From Bacteroidales bacterium (GTDB lineage Bacteria > Bacteroidota > Bacteroidia > Bacteroidales > UBA932), in the NCBI GenBank assembly GCA_017482565.1, contig JAFUMO010000019.1, positions 1 to 40,586 of the forward strand: a stretch of DNA of 40,586 nt, given 5' to 3'. Both the position numbers and the translations under genes were made by a program. The notes beneath the pieces were generated by a model. That model had not been told where the DNA came from. It was given only the letters and a program-made list of their open reading frames with translations, and did no database searches. Within the stretch, counting starts at the first letter, position 1. Each line of letters starts with the position of its first letter. Shown here piece by piece: positions 1-8,424 of the stretch.

Positions 1-2
1 AA

Positions 3-647
3 CGTAACGAGTTATTGGCCCGTTTGTGTTTTGCATTGCATCTTATGGAAGGAGAAGGCTCGGGTTATGACTTAATGTACGAAACTTTACTTACGACAGG
101 GAAATCCAAACCTATGCCATTTGAGGGAGATGATTATGTAAAGGTTACTGTATATAGAAAAATAGGTAATAAAGAATCTGTCCAATTGTGTGATTATATT
201 ATATCAAACTATCAGACAACCCAAAAAGGACGTATTACACTAGGCATGATTTTGGAGGCTGGAAAATTATCCGCTGCAGATTTGTCAAAGATGTTGCAAT
301 TAAATGCGGGAGATAAGTTGAGTAGTTATGTGGGACGTTTAGTAGATGATGGAATTTTGGACTTTGTGGGAAGAGGCAAAGGTACTCGTTATTTTATATC
401 TCCTAAGATAGTGGCAAATTCTAAAAGTAATGTAAAAACCTCTCTTAAAACTATAGAACCCTATAGATTAAGAGCTCTGATATTGGAAGACTTACGGTTT
501 CATCCTGACAGTTTATGGTCGGAAATTGCGGAAAGACTTCCTGATGTTAACGTTGATGAACTGCAGCATTTAATACGAAAGATGGCTCTTGACGGGGATG
601 TGTTATTTTCAGGTGGAAGAAAATACAGGAGATATCGGTTATCTTGA
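3..647 (+). CDS. C-terminal part of a probable AlbA_2/Schlafen-type ATP-binding, HTH-containing protein (5' partial)
   Basis: The frame is open to the window edge, so the gene begins outside; the TTG at 15 is internal. The first visible residues, RNELLARL followed by EGEGSGYDLMYE, resemble the segment ending the ATP-binding module of 'putative DNA-binding domain' proteins (AlbA_2 plus RecG-like HATPase_c_4). The remaining ~180 residues contain two winged-helix-like stretches (about residues 75-130 and 155-205), one including LSSYVGRLVDDGILDFVGRG, as expected for the C-terminal HTH tail of this family. The family is linked with regulation, stress or mobile elements, but no exact function is established. 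The DNA is AT-rich, unlike the next gene, so it may be accessory. Family assignment rests on motif recall, not a search. Confidence 0.6.
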   Translation, partial: RNELLARLCFALHLMEGEGSGYDLMYETLLTTGKSKPMPFEGDDYVKVTVYRKIGNKESVQLCDYIISNYQTTQKGRITLGMILEAGKLSAADLSKMLQLNAGDKLSSYVGRLVDDGILDFVGRGKGTRYFISPKIVANSKSNVKTSLKTIEPYRLRALILEDLRFHPDSLWSEIAERLPDVNVDELQHLIRKMALDGDVLFSGGRKYRRYRLS

Positions 648-650
648 TTC

Positions 651-695
651 CTTTTCTTTTTTAATAAGCTTCTTTTTTTTAATAAAAAAGAAAAG
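651..695 (+). terminator. AT-rich hairpin after the first gene, possible terminator
   Basis: Thirteen bases CTTTTCTTTTTTA (651-663) are perfectly complementary to 683-695, with a 19-nt loop. It starts just after the stop codon at 647. There is no GC core and no clean T tract beyond it, so termination is only a guess; it could also be random A/T-rich sequence. Confidence 0.3.
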
Positions 696-1067
696 ATACA
701 ATGTAACATGCTGTTTATAAGTGAGTTTTTTTATTTTTAAAGAAGGTTATCCTTATAATGGCTATGAGGCATTTTGTATCAGAGTCAGGATTTCATGGCT
801 TCGTTTTACAATGAGCTAATATGTAGCTATACCGTTGCTAGTCATAGCAAATAAGTGAACAATTAAAGAATTTGCAATTCTGTTTTCTGTTCAAATAATT
901 ACTATTTATTAGGCAGACCCTGCAGCTTCGGGATGAGGCTGTGAGGTAAAAGCAATCCCAACAACAGCAATTTTTGGGGGCTGTAAGGTCCGTTTTTCTT
1001 TTTCAGGTGTGTTTTTCCTGCATTTGTCCATAGGTTTGCCGCCATAAACCTGTAAAATTACGAGTGC
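696..1067. other. Intergenic region of about 370 bp without a supported gene
   Basis: The left part (to about 900) is AT-rich with no convincing ORF; the right part shifts toward GC. A small inverted repeat (AGGTTT 1032-1037 and AAACCT 1046-1051) sits 17 bp before the next start codon. I see no complete TTTG/TAnnTTTG promoter. Reverse-strand frames crossing 909-1489 are low-complexity shadows of the following G-rich gene. Confidence 0.5.
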
Positions 1068-2288
1068 ATGAGAGGTAAATCGTTTTGGGAATTTGTGCTG
1101 TGGGGGATGCCGGGAACCGTGGTAGTCCGGAGTATGGCAGCGGCGGTCCTGCTGCTGGCGGCAGCATGCAGCAAGGGTGAGGGGCCGCAAGGGGAGGATA
1201 CCCCAGGCGGGCCGGGGAAGGGGGCCCAGGAGGAGCAGGCAGTCCCGGTGGAGAAGTTGTATATTGAGCTGAACGGGCAGACATATTGTGCGTTTGCCGG
1301 TGGGGGAGGGGTGCTTCTGGAGCCACAGGGGCAGGATGAGCCGCAGGGGCAGGGTGCCACTGCTCCTGCCGGTACACAGGACACCATCCGCCTGCAGGAG
1401 GAGGGGCTGAGGAGGCTGAAGGTTACCGGGCATGAGCCGGCGGATGCCCCTTCTCCCGTCATTGATTCCATTGAGTTCCACCATGACATCTACACTTACA
1501 GTCCAAACACAGATTCCATATCAATTCTGGGGGGAAACTATGCTCTTCCCGATAACTGGTATCTTTTACCCGTGGGGGAGGGGCTCCTGGCCCTGAAGGG
1601 GAGGAGCATTACAGAGGCAGGTGAGGCAAGATTCTACAATTACTCCAACAGGAGTTATGATTATGCCACTATTGAGGTGGATGGGAAGCCCGTATCCATT
1701 CCGTGGCTGGAGCTGGGCAGGCCCCGGAGGTTCAGGATAGTGTTCACCCTGGGGCAGGAGGGGGAGAACAGGTTTGAGCTTCCGTTTTATGAGCTTCCAA
1801 ACAAGGTTGATATTCTTGCGGGGGAGGGACAGGAGGTGCCGCAAAGAAAACTCCTGAAGGTATCCCCGGGTGATACCCTGCAGCTGCAGTATATGGCCCG
1901 GGCTCCGGAGGAGTTCAATGTTTTTGAGTGGTGTTTGGGTACGGCAACCCCAAGGTACAGCCCCCTGAATGCTGTGGCGGTGGAGGGGGATTTCCTCAGG
2001 GAAACAGCAGATCCGCTCCTTACTGAGGAGGGGATGCGCTATACCCTCTCCAAGGTGCATCTTTCAAGGGAGGGGCTGCTGGTGGTGGATGCAGGGTGGG
2101 TTCCTGAAAAGGCAAGATCGTCGGGAGGAGGGACATTCAATGAGGTGCCGGTATGTGTGATTGGAATGCCTGCGGGCAACCCCCAGGTTGAGGCGATGGC
2201 CCGCAGCTTTACATTCCCTGCCGGGGAGAGCAGGAGTTTCCTCCCAACCCCGTTTTATTGCAACGCAACCGTGCAGATTGTGGAGTGA
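1068..2288 (+). CDS. Unrecognised large lipoprotein
   Basis: A 406-residue product with a hydrophobic N-terminus ending in the lipobox LAAAC (Cys34), so it is probably exported, cut by signal peptidase II and lipidated. An alternative start at 1107 (Met14) gives a shorter signal peptide and cannot be excluded. After the lipobox comes a Gly/Glu/Pro/Gln-rich linker (about 35-110), then a mixed beta-type region without a motif I recognise. Several Cys, Pro and Gly residues near the C-terminus suggest a folded extracytoplasmic domain. The coding strand is extraordinarily G-rich, with many GGGG runs, unlike its neighbours. It is convergent with the DoxX gene, 35 bp between stops. Function unknown; surface lipoprotein is the safest label. 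Confidence 0.75.
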   Translation: MRGKSFWEFVLWGMPGTVVVRSMAAAVLLLAAACSKGEGPQGEDTPGGPGKGAQEEQAVPVEKLYIELNGQTYCAFAGGGGVLLEPQGQDEPQGQGATAPAGTQDTIRLQEEGLRRLKVTGHEPADAPSPVIDSIEFHHDIYTYSPNTDSISILGGNYALPDNWYLLPVGEGLLALKGRSITEAGEARFYNYSNRSYDYATIEVDGKPVSIPWLELGRPRRFRIVFTLGQEGENRFELPFYELPNKVDILAGEGQEVPQRKLLKVSPGDTLQLQYMARAPEEFNVFEWCLGTATPRYSPLNAVAVEGDFLRETADPLLTEEGMRYTLSKVHLSREGLLVVDAGWVPEKARSSGGGTFNEVPVCVIGMPAGNPQVEAMARSFTFPAGESRSFLPTPFYCNATVQIVE

Positions 2289-2323
2289 TTGCCATTTGCA
2301 GAAAATAGTCATCTGCAGGATGA

Positions 2324-2740
2324 TTACCATCTGCGTGCGAAGAACCAGTCTGCGGCGAATGAGCCCGGGCCCAGGATATACATCACTATGAATATGAACA
2401 GATAGAGCAGGGCAAGCTCCTTTGTGGAGAACGGGTCGTTGGCATGTGCCACAAATGCTGCAATGACCATTGTGAAGATCATGGGTATCATTGAGAGCCT
2501 GTAGAGGAATCCCGTGATGAACCCTAATGTGCAGAATACCTCAGCAAAGATTGCCAGGCAGAGTGAGAGAGTGCTGCCCAGCCCCATGATAGAGGGGAAT
2601 GAGCTTCTCATTGCCCCAAAATTCATCATTTTCTGGAGACCGTGGGTAAGGAACATGGAGCCGAATGCTATCCTGGCAAGCAGGAGCATTACTGAAAGCC
2701 CAAAGCTGTGGTAAGCCGGAAAAAGAAAATCTCGTAACAT
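2324..2740 (-). CDS. DoxX family membrane protein
   Basis: About 138 residues if started at Met 2740; the frame stays open upstream to 2851, but that extension is hydrophilic and unlike the family. Four hydrophobic segments and the signature LLARIAFGSMFLTHGLQK near the N-terminus, with LAEVFCTLGFITGF-type residues in the middle, match DoxX/DoxD-type proteins (usually 130-150 residues). Members are small inner-membrane proteins often tied to redox or thiol stress; a reaction is not established here. The C-terminus ends ADWFFARRW. It is monocistronic, convergent with the lipoprotein gene on its left. The start is preceded by an A/G-rich stretch but no strong ribosome site. Confidence 0.85.
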   Translation of the reverse strand: MLRDFLFPAYHSFGLSVMLLLARIAFGSMFLTHGLQKMMNFGAMRSSFPSIMGLGSTLSLCLAIFAEVFCTLGFITGFLYRLSMIPMIFTMVIAAFVAHANDPFSTKELALLYLFIFIVMYILGPGSFAADWFFARRW

Positions 2741-2953
2741 ACTGCGGGTTTTCCTTCCCAAACAAACGGATTGAGGGGTTTGTTCAGCAAGAATACCCCA
2801 TGTGCGGAACTCCGTATAGTTTGCTGTCCTCATAGAAAATATTTTATGCAAAAAAAAGTACTTATTCAGGTACTTGCGACAAAAACTATTAATTTAAGTT
2901 CAAATTATCTTTTAGGGAAGCACTGTGTCCTTAAATTCTCCTTCGTCAAAGGC

Positions 2954-3119
2954 CCAAGAGGTTAAGCGAGCCCATAATCCGGTATGATGCCCTGGAGATA
3001 TCTGTAGGCGCGGTTTGTCTAAAAGGTGTAGGCTTAATCTCAACCTGCAACTTGAGGTTAGAGTACGCAGTATGCGTTGGATGCGCCTGTGAGAGGGATT
3101 GGGTCGCGCAACCTCTTGG
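2954..3119 (+). ncRNA. Candidate structured RNA, long interrupted hairpin, 6S-RNA-like
   Basis: Terminal stem 2954-2963 with 3110-3119 (10 bp, core AAGAGGTT/AACCTCTT), continued by GCG/CGC, CCC/GGG and AATCC/GGATT pairs. Then comes an asymmetric open region: about 25 nt on the 5' side (2981-3005) against about 7 nt on the 3' side. A second stem AGGCGC (3006-3011) with GCGCCT (3083-3088) follows, and an apical region with small hairpins such as ACGCA-gta-TGCGT (3065-3077). A rod with a large central bubble is the architecture of 6S RNA, the regulator of housekeeping RNA polymerase. The strand is inferred from the larger 5' bubble strand; the repeat is symmetric, so minus is possible. A weak TATCTTTT box lies at 2906-2913. 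No ORF explains the pairing. Confidence 0.5.
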
Positions 3120-3184
3120 AATGTAATATTGGTAGTGTTAAAGTTTAAAATAATCCCTATCTTCATGCCCAAAATCAACTATGC

Positions 3185-3991
3185 ATGAAAAAACTGTTTG
3201 AAACAGTAAAATATATTGCATTTGATGCCGATGATACCCTCTGGGTAAATGAGCCTTATTTCCGTAAGGCAGAAGAGGAGTATTGTGCGGTGCTGGAGCG
3301 TTTTGCCGGAAGGGAAGAGATAATTGACACCCTGTACGGGATTGAGATGAAGAACCTGGCCCCATACGGCTACGGAGCCAAGGCATTCACCCTCTCCCTG
3401 ATGGAAACTGCCATAATTTTCAGTAACAGGAGGGCTTCCAATGAGACTTCCCCTTCCTGCCTGCATTCGGAGCAGCATGCTCCATACGGCAGCAAGGTTC
3501 CCGGTACGGAGGCGGTTGCTCCCCTCACCCCATCTGAAATGCAGCGGATAATTGAGATTGGAACCTCCCTGATAAATGTCCCTATAGAAATCCTTCCGGG
3601 GGTGGAAGAGGTTTTGAAAGAGTTGTCGGGAAGCGGGAAATATACCCTTATTGTGGCTACAAAAGGGGATCTGCTGGACCAGCAGAGGAAACTGGACCGC
3701 TCCGGCCTGGGAAAATACTTCCACCATATTGAGGTGATGAGCAACAAGGATGAGGCTGCCTTCAGCAGGCTCCTTGGTCACCTGGGCTGCCGCAATGATG
3801 AATTCCTCATGATAGGGAACTCAATGAAATCAGACATCCTACCCGTCCTGAACATCGGGGGCAAGGCAATCTACATCCCGTTCCACTCCACCTGGGAACA
3901 CGAAAAGGTTGAAGGGAAAGTTGTCCACCCTAACCTGTATGAATGCAAATCATGTATAGAGCTTAGAACTTCAGCTCAATCCCAAAGTTGA
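3185..3991 (+). CDS. HAD superfamily hydrolase, phosphatase type
   Basis: The 268-residue protein has the HAD motifs in order: motif I DADDTLW with nucleophile Asp14 and acid/base Asp16, motif II around IVATKG (Thr), a motif III lysine in the QQRKL/SNKDE region, and motif IV IGNSMKSD with paired acidic and Asn residues. These proteins hydrolyse small phosphorylated metabolites; the substrate is not predictable. The cap region (about 78-115) contains a roughly 35-residue Ser/Pro/Ala-rich segment that related enzymes seem to lack. The last 29 bp overlap the 3' end of the convergent DUF5686 gene. The start follows the candidate structured RNA by 65 bp. The class is firm, the role is not. Confidence 0.9.
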   Translation: MKKLFETVKYIAFDADDTLWVNEPYFRKAEEEYCAVLERFAGREEIIDTLYGIEMKNLAPYGYGAKAFTLSLMETAIIFSNRRASNETSPSCLHSEQHAPYGSKVPGTEAVAPLTPSEMQRIIEIGTSLINVPIEILPGVEEVLKELSGSGKYTLIVATKGDLLDQQRKLDRSGLGKYFHHIEVMSNKDEAAFSRLLGHLGCRNDEFLMIGNSMKSDILPVLNIGGKAIYIPFHSTWEHEKVEGKVVHPNLYECKSCIELRTSAQSQS

Positions 3992-6488
3992 TGACCCACT
4001 TGGTGGTCTCTTCCCCAAGGTAGTTGTGCTTGTGGTTGAGGCGCCAGTAGCTGTCAACCCTGAATACCCTGAAGATGTTGGTTATTCCCACTCCGGCCTC
4101 AAAGTAAGGTTTGTGCACACCGCTCATCCCGGCAGGGAAGAGGAGGTAAGGCACGGGTGCCCCGCCTGTGTCACCGGTGTGTGCGGAGATGTATTCCGCA
4201 CTTCCGTTGTTCTTGTCCTGGAGGGTTCCTACCACACCCCTGAATGATACAACCTCCCTCCATTTCAATTTTTTCAGCAGGGGAATCTTTCCCAGGAAGA
4301 ATCCTTTGAAGTTGTGCTCGTAGAACCACTGTACCCAGGTGTCCGAGGCGAATTCATAGAAGTCCATGCAGGCAAATGCCCCGGGGGAGTTGAAGTAAGT
4401 GCCGTTACCCTCGTGAAGCTTCAGGAGGGGATATGGCACCTTGCCCCAAATCTTGCCTGCGCGCACCCTGAAATAGGAGGTTCCCAGAGGAGGGAGGGCA
4501 AGGTCGTAGTTCACCCCTATCTCTCCCCTGTAATATTCATAATCGCTTCCCAGAACCCCTTTGAACCCTGCCTTGAAGTCCATTATGATTATAGGGTAGT
4601 CGCTTCCCAGATAGTATTTGTCAAAGTCATACCTGTTCACCATCTCATTCCAGCTCAGGCGGGCCCCAATCCCTATGGTGGCTGTGCGGATGGCCCCAAC
4701 TGCACAGCTGTCGGGAGTAAACATCTGTACATATTCCCCTTGGGCTATGCGGTTGTATTCTGTTCCAAAGGTTGTGGTGACCCCGTCCCTCCACTCATGC
4801 TCATACGAGACTCCTCCCCGGTTTACCATTCCAAGGCGCTGGCTGTCCCCCTTGGAGAGGATTGAGCCCAGGATGTTCCCTTCAGTGAAGGCATCCTCCC
4901 CGGCCCCCAGCTGCAGGGCATCCCTACGGTATGTGGCGGTAATCTTGCGGGTAGGCTGCTTGCCCAACATATATTCCACTGTGCCGCCCCCCTTGAAGGC
5001 TTCATCCCTGGTGCCGTAGGCAGCATATCCGGTAAGGCGCACCTTCTTGCTGAACTCGGAGGTGGTCCTGGCCCCAAACTGGAACCTTGCCCCTTCCAGA
5101 TTATTGAAGCTGAAGAGCTTGTAGTATGGCCCTATCTCAATTTTCCCAAGTTCATAATAGCCGTCCACAAATGCGGAAACTATATTGAAGAGGGTGTTGT
5201 ACAGCGGCACATTTTGGATGGAATCCACCATGTTGTAGATGTTCTGCTCCTTCCGGGTGAGGGCGTAAGGGCGTTCCTTTTCCCAGTAGGCGGGGTCGTT
5301 CTGCAGCACATCCTCATCAATCACCACATTGGTGTTGTATTTGAGGATTTCAGGCGGGGTAGGCTCCCCAATCACAACATCCGAGTAGTTCACCTCCCTG
5401 TGCCCCAGGAATGAGACAATCTTGGAGGAATCGTTCATGGTAACCGAGAAATCCACATAGAGGCGGTCCCTTTTCTTGAACCAGGTGGAATCATCCAGCA
5501 TGGTGTTCTCCACATCAATGGCCATATCCCTAACCCAGTTCACGTTAAGCCCCTTCACCATCTTCAAGTGGGCATCCCTCAGGGCCATGGTGGTGGAGTC
5601 AATTGAGAACTCCCCGTCAAGCACCGGTGCAGATTTCATCTTGGGATGGAACCTCAGCTTGTAGGTCTTCCTCCCATCCATCTTCAGGCTGTCCACAAGG
5701 TAATAGTCATAATACATGAAGCCGTGCTCATTGAGCGGTGAGGCAAACTTTATGTAGAAGATGTCAATGAAATTGTCATAGAGGTTTATGTTGGCATGCA
5801 GATGCCCGGTAAACTGCGCCAGAGAGTAATCTTCCTTTATTCCCGATATCCTGCTGGCATCAATCACCTCCCTGGAGAGGGGCGGCTCCTTCTGCATGTA
5901 GTACCTGGCATTGGACTCGGTAATCATTACAGGAAGATATGGTATTCCCGATATTGCAGAAGTGTCCATATAGTCCTCCACAAACCCGAAGTTCTTCTTC
6001 AGCATCTTTATCTTCAGCAGAGGGTCCACATTGGCTATGTCCAGCTCCATCTTGCTGTACACCTTGCACCTGTAGCTCTCCTTTGCCTCCGGGTCATTGT
6101 AGGGCTTCCTCTCATTCACCCTCTTCATGAAGGCCCTTATTTTCTTGTCATCCGCCTTTACGGTAATCCCCTGCAGCATTATGGAGAGAGGCTTCAGCTT
6201 GAAGTCCAGCTGCGTGAAGCTGCCCGGGGCCACTTTCCCCTCCTGAGGCTCATATCCCATCATTTCAGCCTTTATTGTGGCAGGGACGCTCTGGCGTGTC
6301 TCCAGGGTGTAGAACCCGTCAAAATCGGTTGTAACACCAATTGTGGTGCCGGGGAAATATATGTTTGCAAACGGCACAGGCTCCCCTGTGGTGGCATCCA
6401 CAACGGAACCCTTTACCTTTGTGGTCTGGGCAAAGGCGGAGCTGCAGGCAGCCAGCAAGAGCAATATGTAAAAAAAATACTTCTGCAT
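3963..6488 (-). CDS. DUF5686 / carboxypeptidase-regulatory-like outer-membrane protein
   Basis: About 841 residues from Met 6488 (the frame continues to 6530, but the hydrophobic signal starts at this Met). The N-terminus is a signal sequence that could be cut after AFA or lipidated at LLAAC. Residues ~25-110 form a carboxypeptidase-D-regulatory-like beta domain (VKGSVVDATTGEPVPFANI, then DFDGFYTL), the usual front of Bacteroidota outer-membrane proteins. The rest matches DUF5686: a soluble middle region and an aromatic-rich beta-barrel ending in INFGIELKF, a typical barrel C-terminus. The barrel function is unknown. It is the last gene of the acyl/polyene operon, 62 bp after the thioesterase, and could serve as the outer-membrane acceptor or porin for that product; this is inference. 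Confidence 0.85.
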   Translation of the reverse strand: MQKYFFYILLLLAACSSAFAQTTKVKGSVVDATTGEPVPFANIYFPGTTIGVTTDFDGFYTLETRQSVPATIKAEMMGYEPQEGKVAPGSFTQLDFKLKPLSIMLQGITVKADDKKIRAFMKRVNERKPYNDPEAKESYRCKVYSKMELDIANVDPLLKIKMLKKNFGFVEDYMDTSAISGIPYLPVMITESNARYYMQKEPPLSREVIDASRISGIKEDYSLAQFTGHLHANINLYDNFIDIFYIKFASPLNEHGFMYYDYYLVDSLKMDGRKTYKLRFHPKMKSAPVLDGEFSIDSTTMALRDAHLKMVKGLNVNWVRDMAIDVENTMLDDSTWFKKRDRLYVDFSVTMNDSSKIVSFLGHREVNYSDVVIGEPTPPEILKYNTNVVIDEDVLQNDPAYWEKERPYALTRKEQNIYNMVDSIQNVPLYNTLFNIVSAFVDGYYELGKIEIGPYYKLFSFNNLEGARFQFGARTTSEFSKKVRLTGYAAYGTRDEAFKGGGTVEYMLGKQPTRKITATYRRDALQLGAGEDAFTEGNILGSILSKGDSQRLGMVNRGGVSYEHEWRDGVTTTFGTEYNRIAQGEYVQMFTPDSCAVGAIRTATIGIGARLSWNEMVNRYDFDKYYLGSDYPIIIMDFKAGFKGVLGSDYEYYRGEIGVNYDLALPPLGTSYFRVRAGKIWGKVPYPLLKLHEGNGTYFNSPGAFACMDFYEFASDTWVQWFYEHNFKGFFLGKIPLLKKLKWREVVSFRGVVGTLQDKNNGSAEYISAHTGDTGGAPVPYLLFPAGMSGVHKPYFEAGVGITNIFRVFRVDSYWRLNHKHNYLGEETTKWVINFGIELKF

Positions 6489-6550
6489 CCCAATCTGAAA
6501 CGAGTTGCAAAAGTATCTTATTTTATCCAAATGCGGATGGTCTTAAATGA

Positions 6551-7006
6551 CTATTTTATATTCCACTTTTCCTTCCACTTCACAAAGAACTCAGGGACAT
6601 TTATTTCCAACTGGTTATCCTCAACACGGGTAAACATCTGGAGGCTCCTCCCCATTGCCGTCACAACCATATCCTCTTCCCTGTAGATAACATATTCCAT
6701 CAGGATCTTGGCCCCCTTGGTATTCACAAAACGGGTCTCCACAATGGCTGTATCCCCGTGTTTGAGCGGCATTATATAGTCCAGTTCCAGCTTTACGATT
6801 GGGATATAGTACCCCTCATCCGTAATGGTGGTGTAGCTGAGCCCCCCGAACTCCCGTCCGAAGGCTTCACGCCCATCTTCAAAGTAGCGGACATACTCAC
6901 CGTGCCACACTACCCTCATTGCATCCACCTCGCTGAAGCGGACCCTTATCTTCATCCTGTTTACAAGGGAAGGTTCCCCCAATTCCAGTCTCTGGACTCT
7001 TGCCAT
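6551..7006 (-). CDS. Hot-dog acyl thioesterase (4HBT/YbgC-like)
   Basis: A 151-residue single hot-dog domain. The signature DAMRVVWHGEYVRYFEDG matches the D-x6-H-xx-Y-xxx-F-E pattern of 4-hydroxybenzoyl-CoA/YbgC thioesterases, where the Asp activates water to cleave an acyl thioester. An alternative start at Met18 (6955) would still keep the whole domain. It lies 47 bp after the LolA-like gene and upstream of the DUF5686 gene in the same orientation. Thioesterases of this class occur in aryl-polyene clusters, where they release or edit ACP-bound chains. The likely role here is release or proofreading of the operon's acyl product. Family certain; substrate inferred. Confidence 0.88.
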   Translation of the reverse strand: MARVQRLELGEPSLVNRMKIRVRFSEVDAMRVVWHGEYVRYFEDGREAFGREFGGLSYTTITDEGYYIPIVKLELDYIMPLKHGDTAIVETRFVNTKGAKILMEYVIYREEDMVVTAMGRSLQMFTRVEDNQLEINVPEFFVKWKEKWNIK

Positions 7007-7053
7007 AATTCTCAGTTTTTAACGGAAACAATTCCAAGGGGCGGAAAGTTCAA

Positions 7054-7650
7054 TCATTTGAACTCCTTTACCGGTGTGTCATAAACGGTGTAGTTGCCGT
7101 TAGGCTCCACCATCTTCATCACGCACAGGGAGAAATCCTTCTTGCTGTAGCTGAGTACAAGCTCAACATACTGGCTCTTTGCCCCTTTGCCTTTGGCTAG
7201 GGTGAAGGTATAGTATTTTGTGGTCTCCTCAAATTTTATTGTGGCATTGTTCTCTGCAGCAACTGCTGCAACATCCCCGCCCACGCTGTAAAGGAGGGTG
7301 TTCTTAAGTACAGCCATGCGGCCGTCACCCTTTGCATTGGAGCTCCTCTTCTGCTTCCCGCTCACCATTGTGAAGGAATCCCCGTTGATGTCCAGCAGGT
7401 CCCCAGCAGGGGTGGTATACTCCATCTTCAATTTGTCCGGGCGCACATAAGTGAGGTTCCCCTCTGAAACCAGCTCCTTCTCCATCATTGCCATGTGGGC
7501 AGTCTTGGTGAACTTGCAGGTTATTGTGCCGTATTTTGCATTCTCCGAGGCAACCTTTGCCATTGCGGCGTCACACTCGGGGGTGTTCTGTGCATTTGCA
7601 GCAAATACAGCTGCAAAAAGCACTATCATACATGTTATTAATCTTTTCAT
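7054..7650 (-). CDS. LolA-like outer-membrane lipoprotein carrier protein
   Basis: The 198-residue product starts with a classical signal peptide ending FAANAQ. The mature part resembles LolA-like proteins: an amphipathic start, GTITCKFTKTAHM, then SEGNLTYVRPDKLKMEY and DSFTMVSGKQKRSS, the beta-strand pattern of the half-barrel that shields an acyl group in the periplasm. It is shorter and more divergent than housekeeping LolA, as in aryl-polyene and flexirubin clusters, where a dedicated copy accompanies an MMPL exporter. It sits 32 bp after the FabG-type gene. The proposed job is to take the exported lipid-like product across the periplasm. That partner assignment is inference from gene order. 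Confidence 0.82.
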   Translation of the reverse strand: MKRLITCMIVLFAAVFAANAQNTPECDAAMAKVASENAKYGTITCKFTKTAHMAMMEKELVSEGNLTYVRPDKLKMEYTTPAGDLLDINGDSFTMVSGKQKRSSNAKGDGRMAVLKNTLLYSVGGDVAAVAAENNATIKFEETTKYYTFTLAKGKGAKSQYVELVLSYSKKDFSLCVMKMVEPNGNYTVYDTPVKEFK

Positions 7651-7682
7651 CTGAAATCTGTTACTTTATTGCACACATCATG

Positions 7683-8411
7683 TTATGAATACAATCCTCC
7701 GTTGATTGAAATCACCTCACCGGTGATATAAGAGGCATCTTTTGAGCAGAGGAAACCTACAAGTGCGGCAACCTCCTCAGGGTTGCCGAAGCGGCCTGCA
7801 GGAATCTGAGCCACAAGCTCCTCCTCATTCAGCCCCTCAACCATATCTGTCTTTATGAAGCCCGGAGCAATTGCATTAACTGTAACGCCCCTCTTTCCAA
7901 CCTCCTGTGCAAGTGCCTTTGTAGCAGCAATGATGCCACCCTTGGCAGCAGAGTAGTTGGTCTGCCCCGGCAATCCCTTTAATCCCGAGAGTGAAGCCAT
8001 ATTGATCACCCTGCCGAACTTCTTCCTCAACATTGGCTGGATCAGCGGCTGGGTAACGTTGTAGAATGCGTTGAGTCCTATACCCATCACCTTGTACCAG
8101 TCCTCTGCCGGCATCAGCGGAAGGATATTGTCTTTCCTTATTCCGGCATTGTTCACAACAACCTCAATATACTCACCCTTGTGGGCAGCCTGCCATCCTG
8201 TGATTGCAGCTGCAGACTCCTCAAGGTTTGAAACGTCAAACTTCAGGAGCTCGCCGGTGCTGCCGGCCTCCTCAATGAGCTTCAGTGTCTCCTGGGCCTG
8301 GGCCTCATTTGAGACATAGTTTACAATTACATGGTATCCCATTGTGGCCAGCTTTACACTTACTGCCCTTCCTATTCCGCGGCTTCCGCCTGTTACAAGT
8401 GCATATTTCAT
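7683..8411 (-). CDS. 3-oxoacyl-ACP reductase, FabG-type short-chain dehydrogenase
   Basis: A 242-residue classical SDR. The NAD(P) motif GGSRGIG is at 8-14, NNAG at 87-90, and the catalytic tetrad is Asn114, Ser140, Tyr153 and Lys157 (YSAAK). The C-terminus has the FabG-like APGFIKTDM and GEVISINGG stretches. It reduces a 3-ketoacyl-ACP to the 3-hydroxy form. Its position between the oxidoreductase (13 bp after that gene's stop) and the LolA-like gene indicates a pathway-specific reductase paired with the ketosynthase and the two dehydratases, rather than the housekeeping FabG, though it could serve both. The usual family length is 240-250. Confidence 0.93.
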   Translation of the reverse strand: MKYALVTGGSRGIGRAVSVKLATMGYHVIVNYVSNEAQAQETLKLIEEAGSTGELLKFDVSNLEESAAAITGWQAAHKGEYIEVVVNNAGIRKDNILPLMPAEDWYKVMGIGLNAFYNVTQPLIQPMLRKKFGRVINMASLSGLKGLPGQTNYSAAKGGIIAATKALAQEVGKRGVTVNAIAPGFIKTDMVEGLNEEELVAQIPAGRFGNPEEVAALVGFLCSKDASYITGEVISINGGLYS

Positions 8412-8424
8412 ATCTGTATCAATT

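Noticed and set aside
909-1489. Three overlapping minus-strand frames before and across the G-rich lipoprotein gene
   Set aside because: They are Pro/Ser/Cys-rich low-complexity translations of the complement of a G-rich gene, with no start context or domain.
2289-2323. Short repeats (CATTTGCAG, CATCTGCAG, CATCTGCG) between convergent genes
   Set aside because: Only two or three imperfect copies in 35 bp, no array structure and no pairing long enough for a terminator.
5796-6686. Long plus-strand open frame (about 296 codons) opposite the DUF5686 gene
   Set aside because: It is antisense to a protein with clear domains, shows no family features and arises from the codon bias of the real gene. 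The same holds for 4314-4865 and 24950-25654 (minus, opposite fhs).
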